From: Clostridiaceae bacterium UBA6110 | GTDB lineage: Bacteria; Bacillota; Clostridia; Clostridiales; Clostridiaceae | Direction of reading: 5' to 3' | Assembly: GCA_002428415.1 (NCBI GenBank) | Contig: DIWI01000077.1 | Location: forward strand, 1 to 21,258 | Length of the DNA stretch: 21,258 nucleotides | In this document: piece by piece, positions 7,030 to 13,684 of the stretch | Layout of the letters: each line of letters begins with the position of its first letter | Numbering within the stretch: the first letter of the stretch is position 1 | Translations under genes and position numbers: made by a program | Notes under the pieces: model-generated | The model's input: the letters and a program-made list of their open reading frames with translations, nothing else | Databases searched by the model: none | What the model was told of the DNA's origin: nothing

Positions 7030-8880
7030 TTGCAGAGATTTATATTGAGCAGGAAAAACCAAATAGCATTAATCAGTGCAGTTTTGATTGCGATAGCATT
7101 CACCAGTAAGCTGGTTTTCAAAAATGAAGATATATTTCTTTGGGCTTTGATCATCGCTTCCGCACTTGGGGCTTTTCCTATAGCTATCCAGGCGTTTCAG
7201 GCATTAAAGGTGAAGGTAGTCAGTATAGATGTTCTGGTAACTATCGCTGTTACTGCAGCCTTTATTATTGGGAGCTTTGAAGAATCCGCGATAGTTACCT
7301 TCCTTTTCCTGTTTGGTGCCTATCTTGAACAACGTACTCTGAATAAGACACGGTCAGCGATTAAAGAGCTGACTGAAATGGCGCCTGAAAGTGCTTTGAA
7401 GCAAATGGAGAACGGTGAGTTTCTGGAAGTGGAAGTAGATGATGTTGATGTAGGCGATATTCTGCTTGTAAAAACTGGTGCCAAAGTACCAGTAGACGGC
7501 ACTGTCTTAACAGGAGAAGGATACATCAATGAGGCAAGCATTACCGGCGAATCTGTTCCAGTAACAAAAAGCAGGGATTCCCAGGTATATGCAGGAACAA
7601 TACTAGAAAACGGAACCATTCAGATTGTTGCCGATCGTGTAGGTGAGGACACTACCTTCGGGAAGATTATCGAACTGGTTGAAGAGGCTCAGGATTCAAA
7701 ATCTGAAGCTGAGCGTTTCATTGACAGGTTCTCAAAAAACTATACTCCGATTGTTCTGCTCCTTGCTTTAGTGGTATGGTTCATTTCACGAGATATTGAG
7801 CTTGCAATCACAATACTGGTTTTGGGATGCCCCGGAGCACTCGTGATAGGTGTACCTGTTTCGAACGTTGCAGGTATTGGCAATGGTGCGCGAAACGGGG
7901 TGCTACTTAAGGGCAGCGAAGTCATCCACGATTTCAGCAGAGTTGATACGATAGTATTTGATAAGACAGGAACGCTGACAGCAGGAAATCCCAATGTGGC
8001 TGATACAGAAATCTACGCAGACAATGTCAATGAAATACTTGGCTATATTGCCAGCGTTGAAAATGAATCTGACCATCCTTTGGCTAAAGCGGTTGTGGAA
8101 CACATTGGTGTCAGGAGCTTCTATGAAGTTGAAGGCACAGATGTTGTGAAAGGTGGAGGAATCATAGCCAGTGTGGACGGCCATAGGGTTGCGGTTGGAA
8201 ATGTTGCGCTTATGGAGCAGGAGGATGTCCATCTGAATGTAAAGGCTCGAGAGGATATCGCTCGATTTGAACAAAATGGCAATTCGCTTGTCCTCACATC
8301 AGTTGATGGTGAATTGAAGGCACTGATAGGTATCCGTGATCAAATTCGCCCGCGTATAAAAGAGGATCTTCAGAAGCTGAAGAAATTAGGCGTTAAAAAT
8401 CTGGTAGTCCTTTCAGGGGATAACCAGGGAACAGTCGATTTGGTCGCTCATGAGCTTGGATTGACAGAAGCCCACGGGCACATGCTGCCGGAGGATAAAT
8501 CAGAATACATCAAGGGCTTGCAGGCCAAAGGGAAAATTGTAGCTTTCGTTGGAGACGGAGTAAATGACAGTCCTTCCCTGGCTTTGGCAGAAATTGGAAT
8601 TGCCATGGGCAGCGGTACGGACGTAGCCATTGAAACCTCAGATGTAGTCCTCATGAATTCGGACTTCAGCCACCTTCCACATGCATTGGGCTTGGCAAAG
8701 GCAACAGCCAATAATATGCTTCAGAATATCATAATTGCAGTCGGAGTCGTATTGGTACTTCTTGCCAGCGTTTTCTTCAGTGAGTGGATGAACATGTCTA
8801 TCGGCATGCTGGTACATGAAGCCAGCATCCTGGTAGTAATCTTAAATGGCATGAGACTGCTAAGGTACAAATTAAAGTAA
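7030..8880 (+). CDS. Heavy-metal P1B-type ATPase with an unusual CPG motif
   Basis: The 616-residue membrane protein is an ATP-driven metal transporter. Visible motifs are TGES at 172-175 (dephosphorylation), the phosphorylated Asp 311 in DKTGT, the P1B-type HP pair at 349-350 (ESDHPLA), and GDGVND at 508-513. Paired membrane helices occur near 12-30, 36-58, 64-98, 238-282 and at the C-terminus. The membrane metal motif is CPG (267-269) where most members have CPC, SPC or CPH. The last helix carries His-Glu in MLVHEASILVVILN. There is no N-terminal metal-binding domain; a separate HMA protein is encoded just downstream. The TTG start at 7030 has a strong GGAGGGGGTG site. The metal and direction of transport cannot be read from sequence; zinc, iron or copper are all possible. 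Confidence 0.9.
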   Translation: MQRFILSRKNQIALISAVLIAIAFTSKLVFKNEDIFLWALIIASALGAFPIAIQAFQALKVKVVSIDVLVTIAVTAAFIIGSFEESAIVTFLFLFGAYLEQRTLNKTRSAIKELTEMAPESALKQMENGEFLEVEVDDVDVGDILLVKTGAKVPVDGTVLTGEGYINEASITGESVPVTKSRDSQVYAGTILENGTIQIVADRVGEDTTFGKIIELVEEAQDSKSEAERFIDRFSKNYTPIVLLLALVVWFISRDIELAITILVLGCPGALVIGVPVSNVAGIGNGARNGVLLKGSEVIHDFSRVDTIVFDKTGTLTAGNPNVADTEIYADNVNEILGYIASVENESDHPLAKAVVEHIGVRSFYEVEGTDVVKGGGIIASVDGHRVAVGNVALMEQEDVHLNVKAREDIARFEQNGNSLVLTSVDGELKALIGIRDQIRPRIKEDLQKLKKLGVKNLVVLSGDNQGTVDLVAHELGLTEAHGHMLPEDKSEYIKGLQAKGKIVAFVGDGVNDSPSLALAEIGIAMGSGTDVAIETSDVVLMNSDFSHLPHALGLAKATANNMLQNIIIAVGVVLVLLASVFFSEWMNMSIGMLVHEASILVVILNGMRLLRYKLK

Positions 8881-8919
8881 AACAGAATTCGAATAACTAG
8901 AATCAAAAGGAGAATGACC

Positions 8920-9153
8920 ATGCAAAAAGCAACAATCCAATTGGAAACATTAACCTGTCCATCATGTGTGCTAAAGGTTGAAAGTGCGGTAAAATCCGTT
9001 GACGGGGTAGAAAAAGAAAGCGTAAATGTAATGTTTAACGCAAGTAAGGTAAAATTTGACTTTGACGAAGGGAAGCTGGCAGTGGAGGATGTAGAAAAGG
9101 CAATCACTGCACTCGGATACGAAGTTAAAAAATCACAAGTAAAGGCAAAGTAG
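8920..9153 (+). CDS. Standalone HMA-domain metallochaperone-like protein
   Basis: The 77-residue protein is a single heavy-metal-associated domain of the CopZ fold: strand, metal loop, helix, then SVNVMFNASKVKFDF, and a closing ITALGYEV. The loop is TLTCPSC (Cys 13, Cys 16) rather than the copper chaperone GMTCxxC. Pro after the first Cys and a missing Met suggest a different metal or redox use. I choose ATG 8920 over ATG 8914 because GGAG lies 7 bases before the former but only one base before the latter. It sits 39 bp after the ATPase gene with no terminator between, and probably delivers or senses the metal for that pump, replacing the pump's missing N-terminal domain. Confidence 0.88.
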   Translation: MQKATIQLETLTCPSCVLKVESAVKSVDGVEKESVNVMFNASKVKFDFDEGKLAVEDVEKAITALGYEVKKSQVKAK

Positions 9154-9238
9154 AACATAAGACAATCCTTAGTCAAACCATACCGATGACGAAAGGAAAG
9201 TACATAAATGGAAGTACATCGACTTGATCCCAAAATGA

Positions 9239-9286
9239 AAAAGAGGCAGCTTGCTCCAGTATTTTCTGGAATAAGCTGCCTCTTTT
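9239..9286. terminator. Strong bidirectional terminator
   Basis: AAAAGAGGCAGCTT (9239-9252) pairs perfectly with AAGCTGCCTCTTTT (9273-9286). An inner CCAG/CTGG caps the hairpin. A/T runs lie on both sides. It ends the RIC-ATPase-HMA operon and also serves the convergent small membrane protein gene. Confidence 0.88.
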
Positions 9287-9314
9287 AAACTGAGAAAATT
9301 GACTATATGTCAGA

Positions 9315-9578
9315 TCACTCAGTCTTGTTCCCGTTGCCCTTCATCATCATAAACATCATTCCCATCATCATTACGGGGCAGATTAGCGATAATAGAACCG
9401 GAAGGAATCCGGTAGCTCCTGATGCATAGCCTGCTCCTCTTAAAAGCGGTAGGACGAGGAACAGGAGTAGAGGTGCTCCGCAGCATACCAGCATCATCAG
9501 CATATGGGACTTGTGCCCCTTATGGCCTCTCTCTTCATTATTAACGTTGTTTTCATCTTGGTTTCCATGACAGTTCAT
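9315..9578 (-). CDS. Small Met/His/Cys-rich membrane protein (DUF2933-like)
   Basis: The 87-residue protein starts MNCHGNQDE and has a soluble, His-rich N-terminus (GHKGHKSH). Two membrane helices follow, one starting at MLMMLVCCGAPLLLFLVLPL and one ending in a Met-rich stretch (PVMMMGMMFMMMKG). It has four Cys, four His and twelve Met, a make-up typical of small proteins that handle soft metals, and it resembles DUF2933-type proteins. The frame is open further upstream to 9761, but that part crosses the promoter, operator and terminator. ATG 9578 follows AAAGGGTG and is the natural start. A palindrome overlaps its predicted promoter. Its position next to the P1B ATPase and HMA genes suggests a shared metal theme; this is inference. 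Confidence 0.72.
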   Translation of the reverse strand: MNCHGNQDENNVNNEERGHKGHKSHMLMMLVCCGAPLLLFLVLPLLRGAGYASGATGFLPVLLSLICPVMMMGMMFMMMKGNGNKTE

Positions 9579-9611
9579 AGCAATCACCCTTTCAGTTTTC
9601 CTTTTTGTTGA

Positions 9612-9646
9612 AGCATACCCTCTTGTTTTAGCAACACAATGTGTTG
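9612..9646 (-). promoter_or_regulatory. Promoter with overlapping palindromic operator
   Basis: On the minus strand TTGTGT (9639-9634) and TATGCT (9617-9612) form a promoter with 16-bp spacing. The -35 lies inside the perfect 15-bp palindrome CAACACAATGTGTTG (9632-9646). A dimeric repressor bound there would block RNA polymerase. Metal-sensing ArsR-type repressors use sites of this general form, but the protein is unknown. Confidence 0.55.
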
Positions 9647-9709
9647 AATTTATGAAGATATGCCTAAAGGCCAAATCTTCCATCAACTGAGCAAAGCAAA
9701 TATACAAAG

Positions 9710-9752
9710 AAGCCCTTGCCTCACGGATTTTACTCCGAGAGACAAGGGCTTT
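9710..9752 (-). terminator. Terminator of the SOUL gene
   Basis: AAGCCCTTG (9710-9718) pairs with CAAGGGCTT (9743-9751), and inner CGGA/TCCG extends the stem with small mismatches. It lies 21 bp beyond the SOUL stop codon. On the minus strand the stem is followed by CTTTGTATATTTG, a modest T-tract. Confidence 0.65.
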
Positions 9753-9772
9753 AGGTTTCATTCCGGTTCAAC

Positions 9773-10291
9773 CTAAGAAGGATTATTTTGGATTATGTCT
9801 ATGAGTACTTCGTTTCTCCTTAAGAAAGGAGGGATGAATGGGGGATTGTAGCGAGCAAGATAGAAATTTCCAACAGGATCCATTCCTTTTTTCGCTATCC
9901 ATTCGAGCAGCTTTTTTTCATAGTCCCTGATCTTGCTTTCATTGACTGTTCCTGAAAAGGTAACTGAGGCTGCAAGCCTGGTATCATTTTTCTTGATCCT
10001 TATTTTCTTGTTTCCCGGTTCAGGAAGAGTATCTCCTGAATATGAGCTTGGCATGACGAATTCAGTTGAGACCGTGTCCTTCCCCATCTCATTGAACACT
10101 GGCGTGGTCATGGAAATTTTCTTCTGTTCTTCATTGTTGCCGCTGATGTAGTCGAAGATCTGACTGAATCCATTGGAACCATTGAGGCTTATCTCCTCAA
10201 CAGCTGCTGTATAGAAGGCATCATATTGACGCAGCTCAAAATTATCTTCCTTTATCAGAACCTTATATGGAGCGGTTTCGTATTTGGACAT
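9773..10291 (-). CDS. SOUL-family heme-binding protein
   Basis: The 172-residue protein matches the SOUL/HBP family: YKVLIKEDNFELRQYDAF at the start, GFSQIFDYISG, the conserved KISMTTPVFNE segment, STEFVMPSSY and a C-terminal NFYLARYNPPFIPPF. Family members bind heme or other tetrapyrroles in a beta-barrel; the bacterial ones are mostly uncharacterised. There is no signal peptide, so it should be cytoplasmic. ATG 10291 follows AAGGAGAG at a good distance. It is divergently transcribed from the DUF523-DUF1722 gene across 146 bp and has its own terminator. The length is normal. The family call is firm; the ligand is assumed from the family. Confidence 0.9.
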   Translation of the reverse strand: MSKYETAPYKVLIKEDNFELRQYDAFYTAAVEEISLNGSNGFSQIFDYISGNNEEQKKISMTTPVFNEMGKDTVSTEFVMPSSYSGDTLPEPGNKKIRIKKNDTRLAASVTFSGTVNESKIRDYEKKLLEWIAKKGMDPVGNFYLARYNPPFIPPFLRRNEVLIDIIQNNPS

Positions 10292-10437
10292 TGTAAATCT
10301 CTCCTTTGCGGGTTAAGCTGAAGATAACGATATCATTGACTATATTATACTCCTTGCTCCACGGATAGTTTAGATGCTGACCAATGAGCTGATGAAAAAG
10401 AAATATCAAATAAGGTGATTTACAAAGGAGGCTGACC
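10292..10437. promoter_or_regulatory. Divergent promoter region of the SOUL and DUF523 genes
   Basis: On the minus strand TATAAT lies within GGAGTATAATATAG (complement of about 10339-10352), a likely -10 for the SOUL gene with a weak -35. The plus-strand ribosome binding site AAAGGAGG lies at 10423-10430. No clear plus-strand promoter or operator was seen. Confidence 0.45.
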
Positions 10438-11394
10438 ATGGAAAAAGTACTAAGACCTAAGGTTGTCGTCAGCAGATGTCTTGGCTTCGATACCTGCAGA
10501 TACAACGGACAGACACTTCCTGACAAGTTTGTGGATGCACTCGGTGAATTTGTTGATTACAGGACAGTTTGCCCTGAGGTAGAGATAGGGCTTGGTGTTC
10601 CAAGAGATCCGATCAGACTGGTCCTTGAGAGGGGAGAAATGCTTCTTTATCAGCCAGCCACAGGCAAAGAGTGCAGACAGGATATGCTTGACTACTCAGA
10701 CAATCTCTTCAAGGAGCTGTCCGATGTGGATGGATTCCTTCTGAAGGGCAGGTCTCCTTCGTGCGGAATAAAGGACGTCAAGGTATACCTTGGAAAAGAG
10801 AAGGCAGTGGGTTCCATAAAGGGTGTAGGAATTTTCGGGGAGCAGGTCCTTGCAAACTTCCCGGGTCTTGCCATAGAAGAGGAAGGACGGCTTACGAACT
10901 ACAGGATAAGGGAGCATTTCCTTACAAAGATCTATATGCTCGCAAGGCTGAGGGAAGTCGAGAAGAATGCAACTATGAAGGGGCTAGTTAAGTTCCATGA
11001 ACGTAGCAAGTTCCTGCTTATGACTTATAGCCAGAAAGAACTGAAGATTCTGGGAAGGGTTGTAGCCAATAGTGAAAAGAAACCTTTCAAGGACATGGTT
11101 TCTGAATACAGGAAGCACTTCGGGGAAGCTCTTTCAAATCCACCAAAACCTACAAACATTGTAAATACCCTTATGCACATGCAGGGTTATTTCTCGGACA
11201 AGCTTACTCCAAAGGAAAAGACATTCATATCCGAAAACTATGCTAAGTACCGCGATGGCAAGGTTCATCTCGGAGTGCCTGTAAACCTGCTTAGAGGCTA
11301 TGCAATAAAGTATGAGCAGGAATATCTTCTTGACCAGTACCTTTGGGAGCCGTTTCCTGAAGAGCTCATGAATATCAGTGATACGGGGAAATAG
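10438..11394 (+). CDS. DUF523-DUF1722 fusion protein (TudS-like N-terminus, YbgA-like C-terminus)
   Basis: The 318-residue protein joins two domains. Residues 5-155 are DUF523, with SRCLGFDTCRYNGQ (Cys 14, Cys 20), the CPEVEIGLGVPRDP motif (Cys 45) and KGRSPSCG (Cys 109). In the desulfidase TudS, matching Cys residues hold a [4Fe-4S] cluster that removes sulfur from thiouracil. Residues of about 185-305 are DUF1722, seen in E. coli YbgA, with KFHERSKFLLMTYSQKE and a PVNLLRGYA end. The fused form is common in bacteria, often near photolyase genes, which are absent here. ATG 10438 follows AAAGGAGG. A sulfur-handling or nucleobase-related role is inferred from the DUF523 Cys set; what DUF1722 does is not known. 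Confidence 0.88.
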   Translation: MEKVLRPKVVVSRCLGFDTCRYNGQTLPDKFVDALGEFVDYRTVCPEVEIGLGVPRDPIRLVLERGEMLLYQPATGKECRQDMLDYSDNLFKELSDVDGFLLKGRSPSCGIKDVKVYLGKEKAVGSIKGVGIFGEQVLANFPGLAIEEEGRLTNYRIREHFLTKIYMLARLREVEKNATMKGLVKFHERSKFLLMTYSQKELKILGRVVANSEKKPFKDMVSEYRKHFGEALSNPPKPTNIVNTLMHMQGYFSDKLTPKEKTFISENYAKYRDGKVHLGVPVNLLRGYAIKYEQEYLLDQYLWEPFPEELMNISDTGK

Positions 11395-11457
11395 AAAATT
11401 GCACGATTTGCTGCCATTTAAGCTGGTGTTTTGGACAGATTGCAGTTGCAAATAAGA

Positions 11458-11494
11458 AGCGCTCATGTGACATTACTGCCGTCACATGAGCGCT
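11458..11494. terminator. Perfect 14-bp hairpin between convergent genes
   Basis: AGCGCTCATGTGAC (11458-11471) and GTCACATGAGCGCT (11481-11494) form a perfect stem with a 9-nt loop. It lies between the ends of the DUF523 gene and the beta-glucoside operon. The T-tracts after it are weak in both directions, so it may be a bidirectional terminator or a 3' RNA-protecting stem. Confidence 0.6.
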
Positions 11495-11551
11495 CAATCT
11501 ATTTTGTGATCTATACTTCGTTTGAGCTTGGCTACAGGAAACAAGCGCTGA

Positions 11552-11589
11552 CCATAAGCCTGATATGAACCCGAGGTTGGTGCTTATGG
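11552..11589 (-). repeat. Inverted repeat just after the beta-glucoside operon
   Basis: CCATAAGC (11552-11559) and GCTTATGG (11582-11589) are perfect arms, with AACC/GGTT pairing inside. It begins 12 bp beyond the stop codon of the last operon gene. No T-tract follows, so it is more likely a 3'-end stabilising structure than a terminator on its own. Confidence 0.45.
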
Positions 11590-11600
11590 ATTGAGGTTTG

Positions 11601-12191
11601 TCATAACGCAGCCAGGATTATCTTTTCGCTAGTCTCTTCCTCGAATATATCACTGTTGATGCAGAGGTCGTATTCTTTCATGTTGTACTTCTCAATATCC
11701 GATACAGCCTGGTGGAATACAAGGCGTTGCTTTTCCTGGTCTGAAATCAGAAGAACGGCATCCTCACGTGCTGTCCCGAGGACAGTCATGCATCTCATTG
11801 TCTTCTTTTCAAGTCCTGAGCCATAGACGAACACAGACAGGATATCCATCCTTGGTTTCAGTATGGGATGAGATTCCTTCTCCATCAGTATACATGGACC
11901 TTTGGATGCAAGCTCAAGGATCGTATCCTCATATGCCTTGAATATTTCTTCGCCTAAGGTAACGTGGCCTGAGGGAGAGATTTCCTTTAGGTTCGCAGGC
12001 TTACCATCGTATTTTGCAAGGCTTGCTTCAAATTCCTGGATATCAGATGCGCTGATTCCTGACCTTTCAGCTGCAAGCTTCATAAGTGTGTCTTCACCGT
12101 AGAAGGGGACACCGAGTCTTTCTGAAAGCCTTTTTGCAATAAGCCTGGCACCTGATCCGAATTCGCTTGTGAATACTATTGTCTTGTTCAT
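11601..12191 (-). CDS. Cytidylate kinase-like family protein
   Basis: The 196-residue protein opens MNKTIVFTSEFGSGARLIAKRLSERLGVPFYGED, the pattern of the cytidylate kinase-like family (Cytidylate_kin2). The nucleotide-binding loop reads GSGARLIAK instead of the classical GxGxGKS/T, as is usual for this divergent branch, so true CMP kinase activity is not assured. Later segments (ILMEKES, VFVYGSGLEKKTMR, YDLCINSD) fit the lid and C-terminal parts of such kinases. ATG 12191 lies 6 bases after AAGGAG; the frame reads upstream to a TTG that overlaps the glucosidase stop. It is the last gene of the beta-glucoside operon, 13 bp from its neighbour. Its substrate there is unknown. Confidence 0.82.
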   Translation of the reverse strand: MNKTIVFTSEFGSGARLIAKRLSERLGVPFYGEDTLMKLAAERSGISASDIQEFEASLAKYDGKPANLKEISPSGHVTLGEEIFKAYEDTILELASKGPCILMEKESHPILKPRMDILSVFVYGSGLEKKTMRCMTVLGTAREDAVLLISDQEKQRLVFHQAVSDIEKYNMKEYDLCINSDIFEEETSEKIILAAL

Positions 12192-12204
12192 TTCAATTCT
12201 CCTT

Positions 12205-13605
12205 TCAGTCAAGGTCTTCGCCGTTTGAAGCGATTACCTTCTTGTACCAGTAGAAGGAATCCTTTGGTATGCGTCTGAAGGTTCCCTTGCCCTGGTCGTC
12301 TACATCGACATATATGAATCCGTAGCGTTTTTTCATCTCACCTGTACTCAGGGAGATTATGTCCATGGGGCCCCAGGATGTGTATCCCAGAACTGGTACT
12401 CCGTCTATTTCAACTGCCTTCTTCATTTCCTGTATGTGTGACCTCATGTAGTCTATCCTGTACGGGTCATGAATCGAGCCATCTTCCTCAATGGTGTCTA
12501 CGGCACCAAGACCGTTTTCAACGATCATGAGCGGGATCTGGTACCTGTCGTATAGGAAGTTAAGGATGTGCCTGAGCCCCTTTGGATTGATGCTCCATCC
12601 CCAGTCAGACACCTGAAGGTGAGGATTCTTGTAGCCTGTGTCAAGACCGTTCAGACCCTTAATTATGCCTTTGGTGTCCTTGCCGGTTACATGAGTCAGG
12701 TAATAACTGAATGACAGGAAATCTACCCTTCCTTCTCTGAGGATCTCATCATCTCCATCAATGACCGGAAGGATGATTGAGTCACGCTGGAATTCCATGA
12801 CCTTGTAGGCTGGATAATATCCTCTGCATTGTACGTCACAGTAGAACAGCATCTTCTTCATGAAGTCATCTGTTCCCTGTATGTCATCAGGGTGGCAGCT
12901 TGCAGGGTAAGCGAAATGGCCTGCGTACATCATACCGACCAGATTGCCAGGGTCTTTGTCATGAGCAAGCTTTACAGCTTTGGCGCTTGCGATGAACTGG
13001 TGGTATGCTGCAGTCATTCTGGTCTGTTCGTCTGTCGAATCGACACCTCCAGCCACCCAGGGCATGGTCGACATTGCGTTGATTTCGTTGAATGTAAGCC
13101 AGTGCCTGACCTTTCCCTTGTACCTGGTGAATACGACCTCGCAATACCTTAAAAAGAAATCAACAAGCTTCCTGCTTGTCCACGAGCCATACTTTTGGAG
13201 GCCAATGGGAGTCTCGAAATGCGACAGGGTTACAAGCGGCTTTATCCCGTATTTCAGGCAGGTATCAAAAACCCTGTCATAGAACTCAAGACCCTTCTCG
13301 TTTGGCACAAGCTCGTCACCATCGGGGAATATCCTTGCCCAGTTGATCGACATCCTGTAGGTGCCAAATCCCATCTCAGCAAAAAGCCGGATATCCTCTT
13401 CGTAGCGATGATAGTGGTCAATGGCAACATGGCTTGGATAGTACTTTCCATCCTCGATTACGTTTGTTATCTCTCTTTTCTTCCCATGTGCACCAGCAAC
13501 CATGACATCTGCAGTGGTCAGTCCCTTTCCGTCCTCGAGGTAGGCCCCCTCGCACTGATTGGCAGCGGTTGCTCCGCCCCACAGGAATGTATCTGGAAAA
13601 CTCAA
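12205..13605 (-). CDS. 6-phospho-beta-glucosidase (glycoside hydrolase family 1)
   Basis: The 466-residue enzyme cleaves beta-glucosides that enter the cell phosphorylated by the PTS, releasing glucose 6-phosphate and an aglycone or sugar. Family 1 signatures are clear: FLWGGATAANQCEGA at the start, YRMSINWARIFP, the acid/base Glu 174 in TFNEIN and the nucleophile Glu 363 in IVENGLG. The segment STGEMKKRYGFIYVD near 420-434 holds the Ser, Lys and Tyr that bind the 6-phosphate, separating it from plain beta-glucosidases. It starts at TTG 13605 behind GAAGG; no in-frame ATG fits the family start. It lies 79 bp after the PTS gene, with an intercistronic hairpin between. BglA, BglH and AscB are close relatives. 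Confidence 0.95.
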   Translation of the reverse strand: MSFPDTFLWGGATAANQCEGAYLEDGKGLTTADVMVAGAHGKKREITNVIEDGKYYPSHVAIDHYHRYEEDIRLFAEMGFGTYRMSINWARIFPDGDELVPNEKGLEFYDRVFDTCLKYGIKPLVTLSHFETPIGLQKYGSWTSRKLVDFFLRYCEVVFTRYKGKVRHWLTFNEINAMSTMPWVAGGVDSTDEQTRMTAAYHQFIASAKAVKLAHDKDPGNLVGMMYAGHFAYPASCHPDDIQGTDDFMKKMLFYCDVQCRGYYPAYKVMEFQRDSIILPVIDGDDEILREGRVDFLSFSYYLTHVTGKDTKGIIKGLNGLDTGYKNPHLQVSDWGWSINPKGLRHILNFLYDRYQIPLMIVENGLGAVDTIEEDGSIHDPYRIDYMRSHIQEMKKAVEIDGVPVLGYTSWGPMDIISLSTGEMKKRYGFIYVDVDDQGKGTFRRIPKDSFYWYKKVIASNGEDLD

Positions 13606-13632
13606 TTTACATACCTTCTTTCTTATAAGGAG

Positions 13633-13664
13633 ATGGAGAAGGCGGAACTGACCGCCTTGTCCAT
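13633..13664 (-). repeat. Intercistronic hairpin between PTS and phospho-glucosidase genes
   Basis: ATGGA plus AAGGCGG pair with CCGCCTT plus TCCAT around a single mismatch and a 6-nt loop (12 bp in all). No T-tract follows on the minus strand. It may protect the upstream PTS mRNA or tune the ratio of the two gene products. Confidence 0.6.
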
Positions 13665-13684
13665 GTTTCAGCTACTGCATGAGA

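Noticed and set aside
9209..9289. A 26-codon frame starting MEVHRLDPKM with a weak GGAAAG site
   Set aside because: Most of it lies in the terminator hairpin, so it is more likely chance.
9579..9761. N-terminal extension of the Met-rich membrane protein back to 9761
   Set aside because: It would run through a terminator, a palindrome and a promoter; ATG 9578 has its own ribosome binding site.
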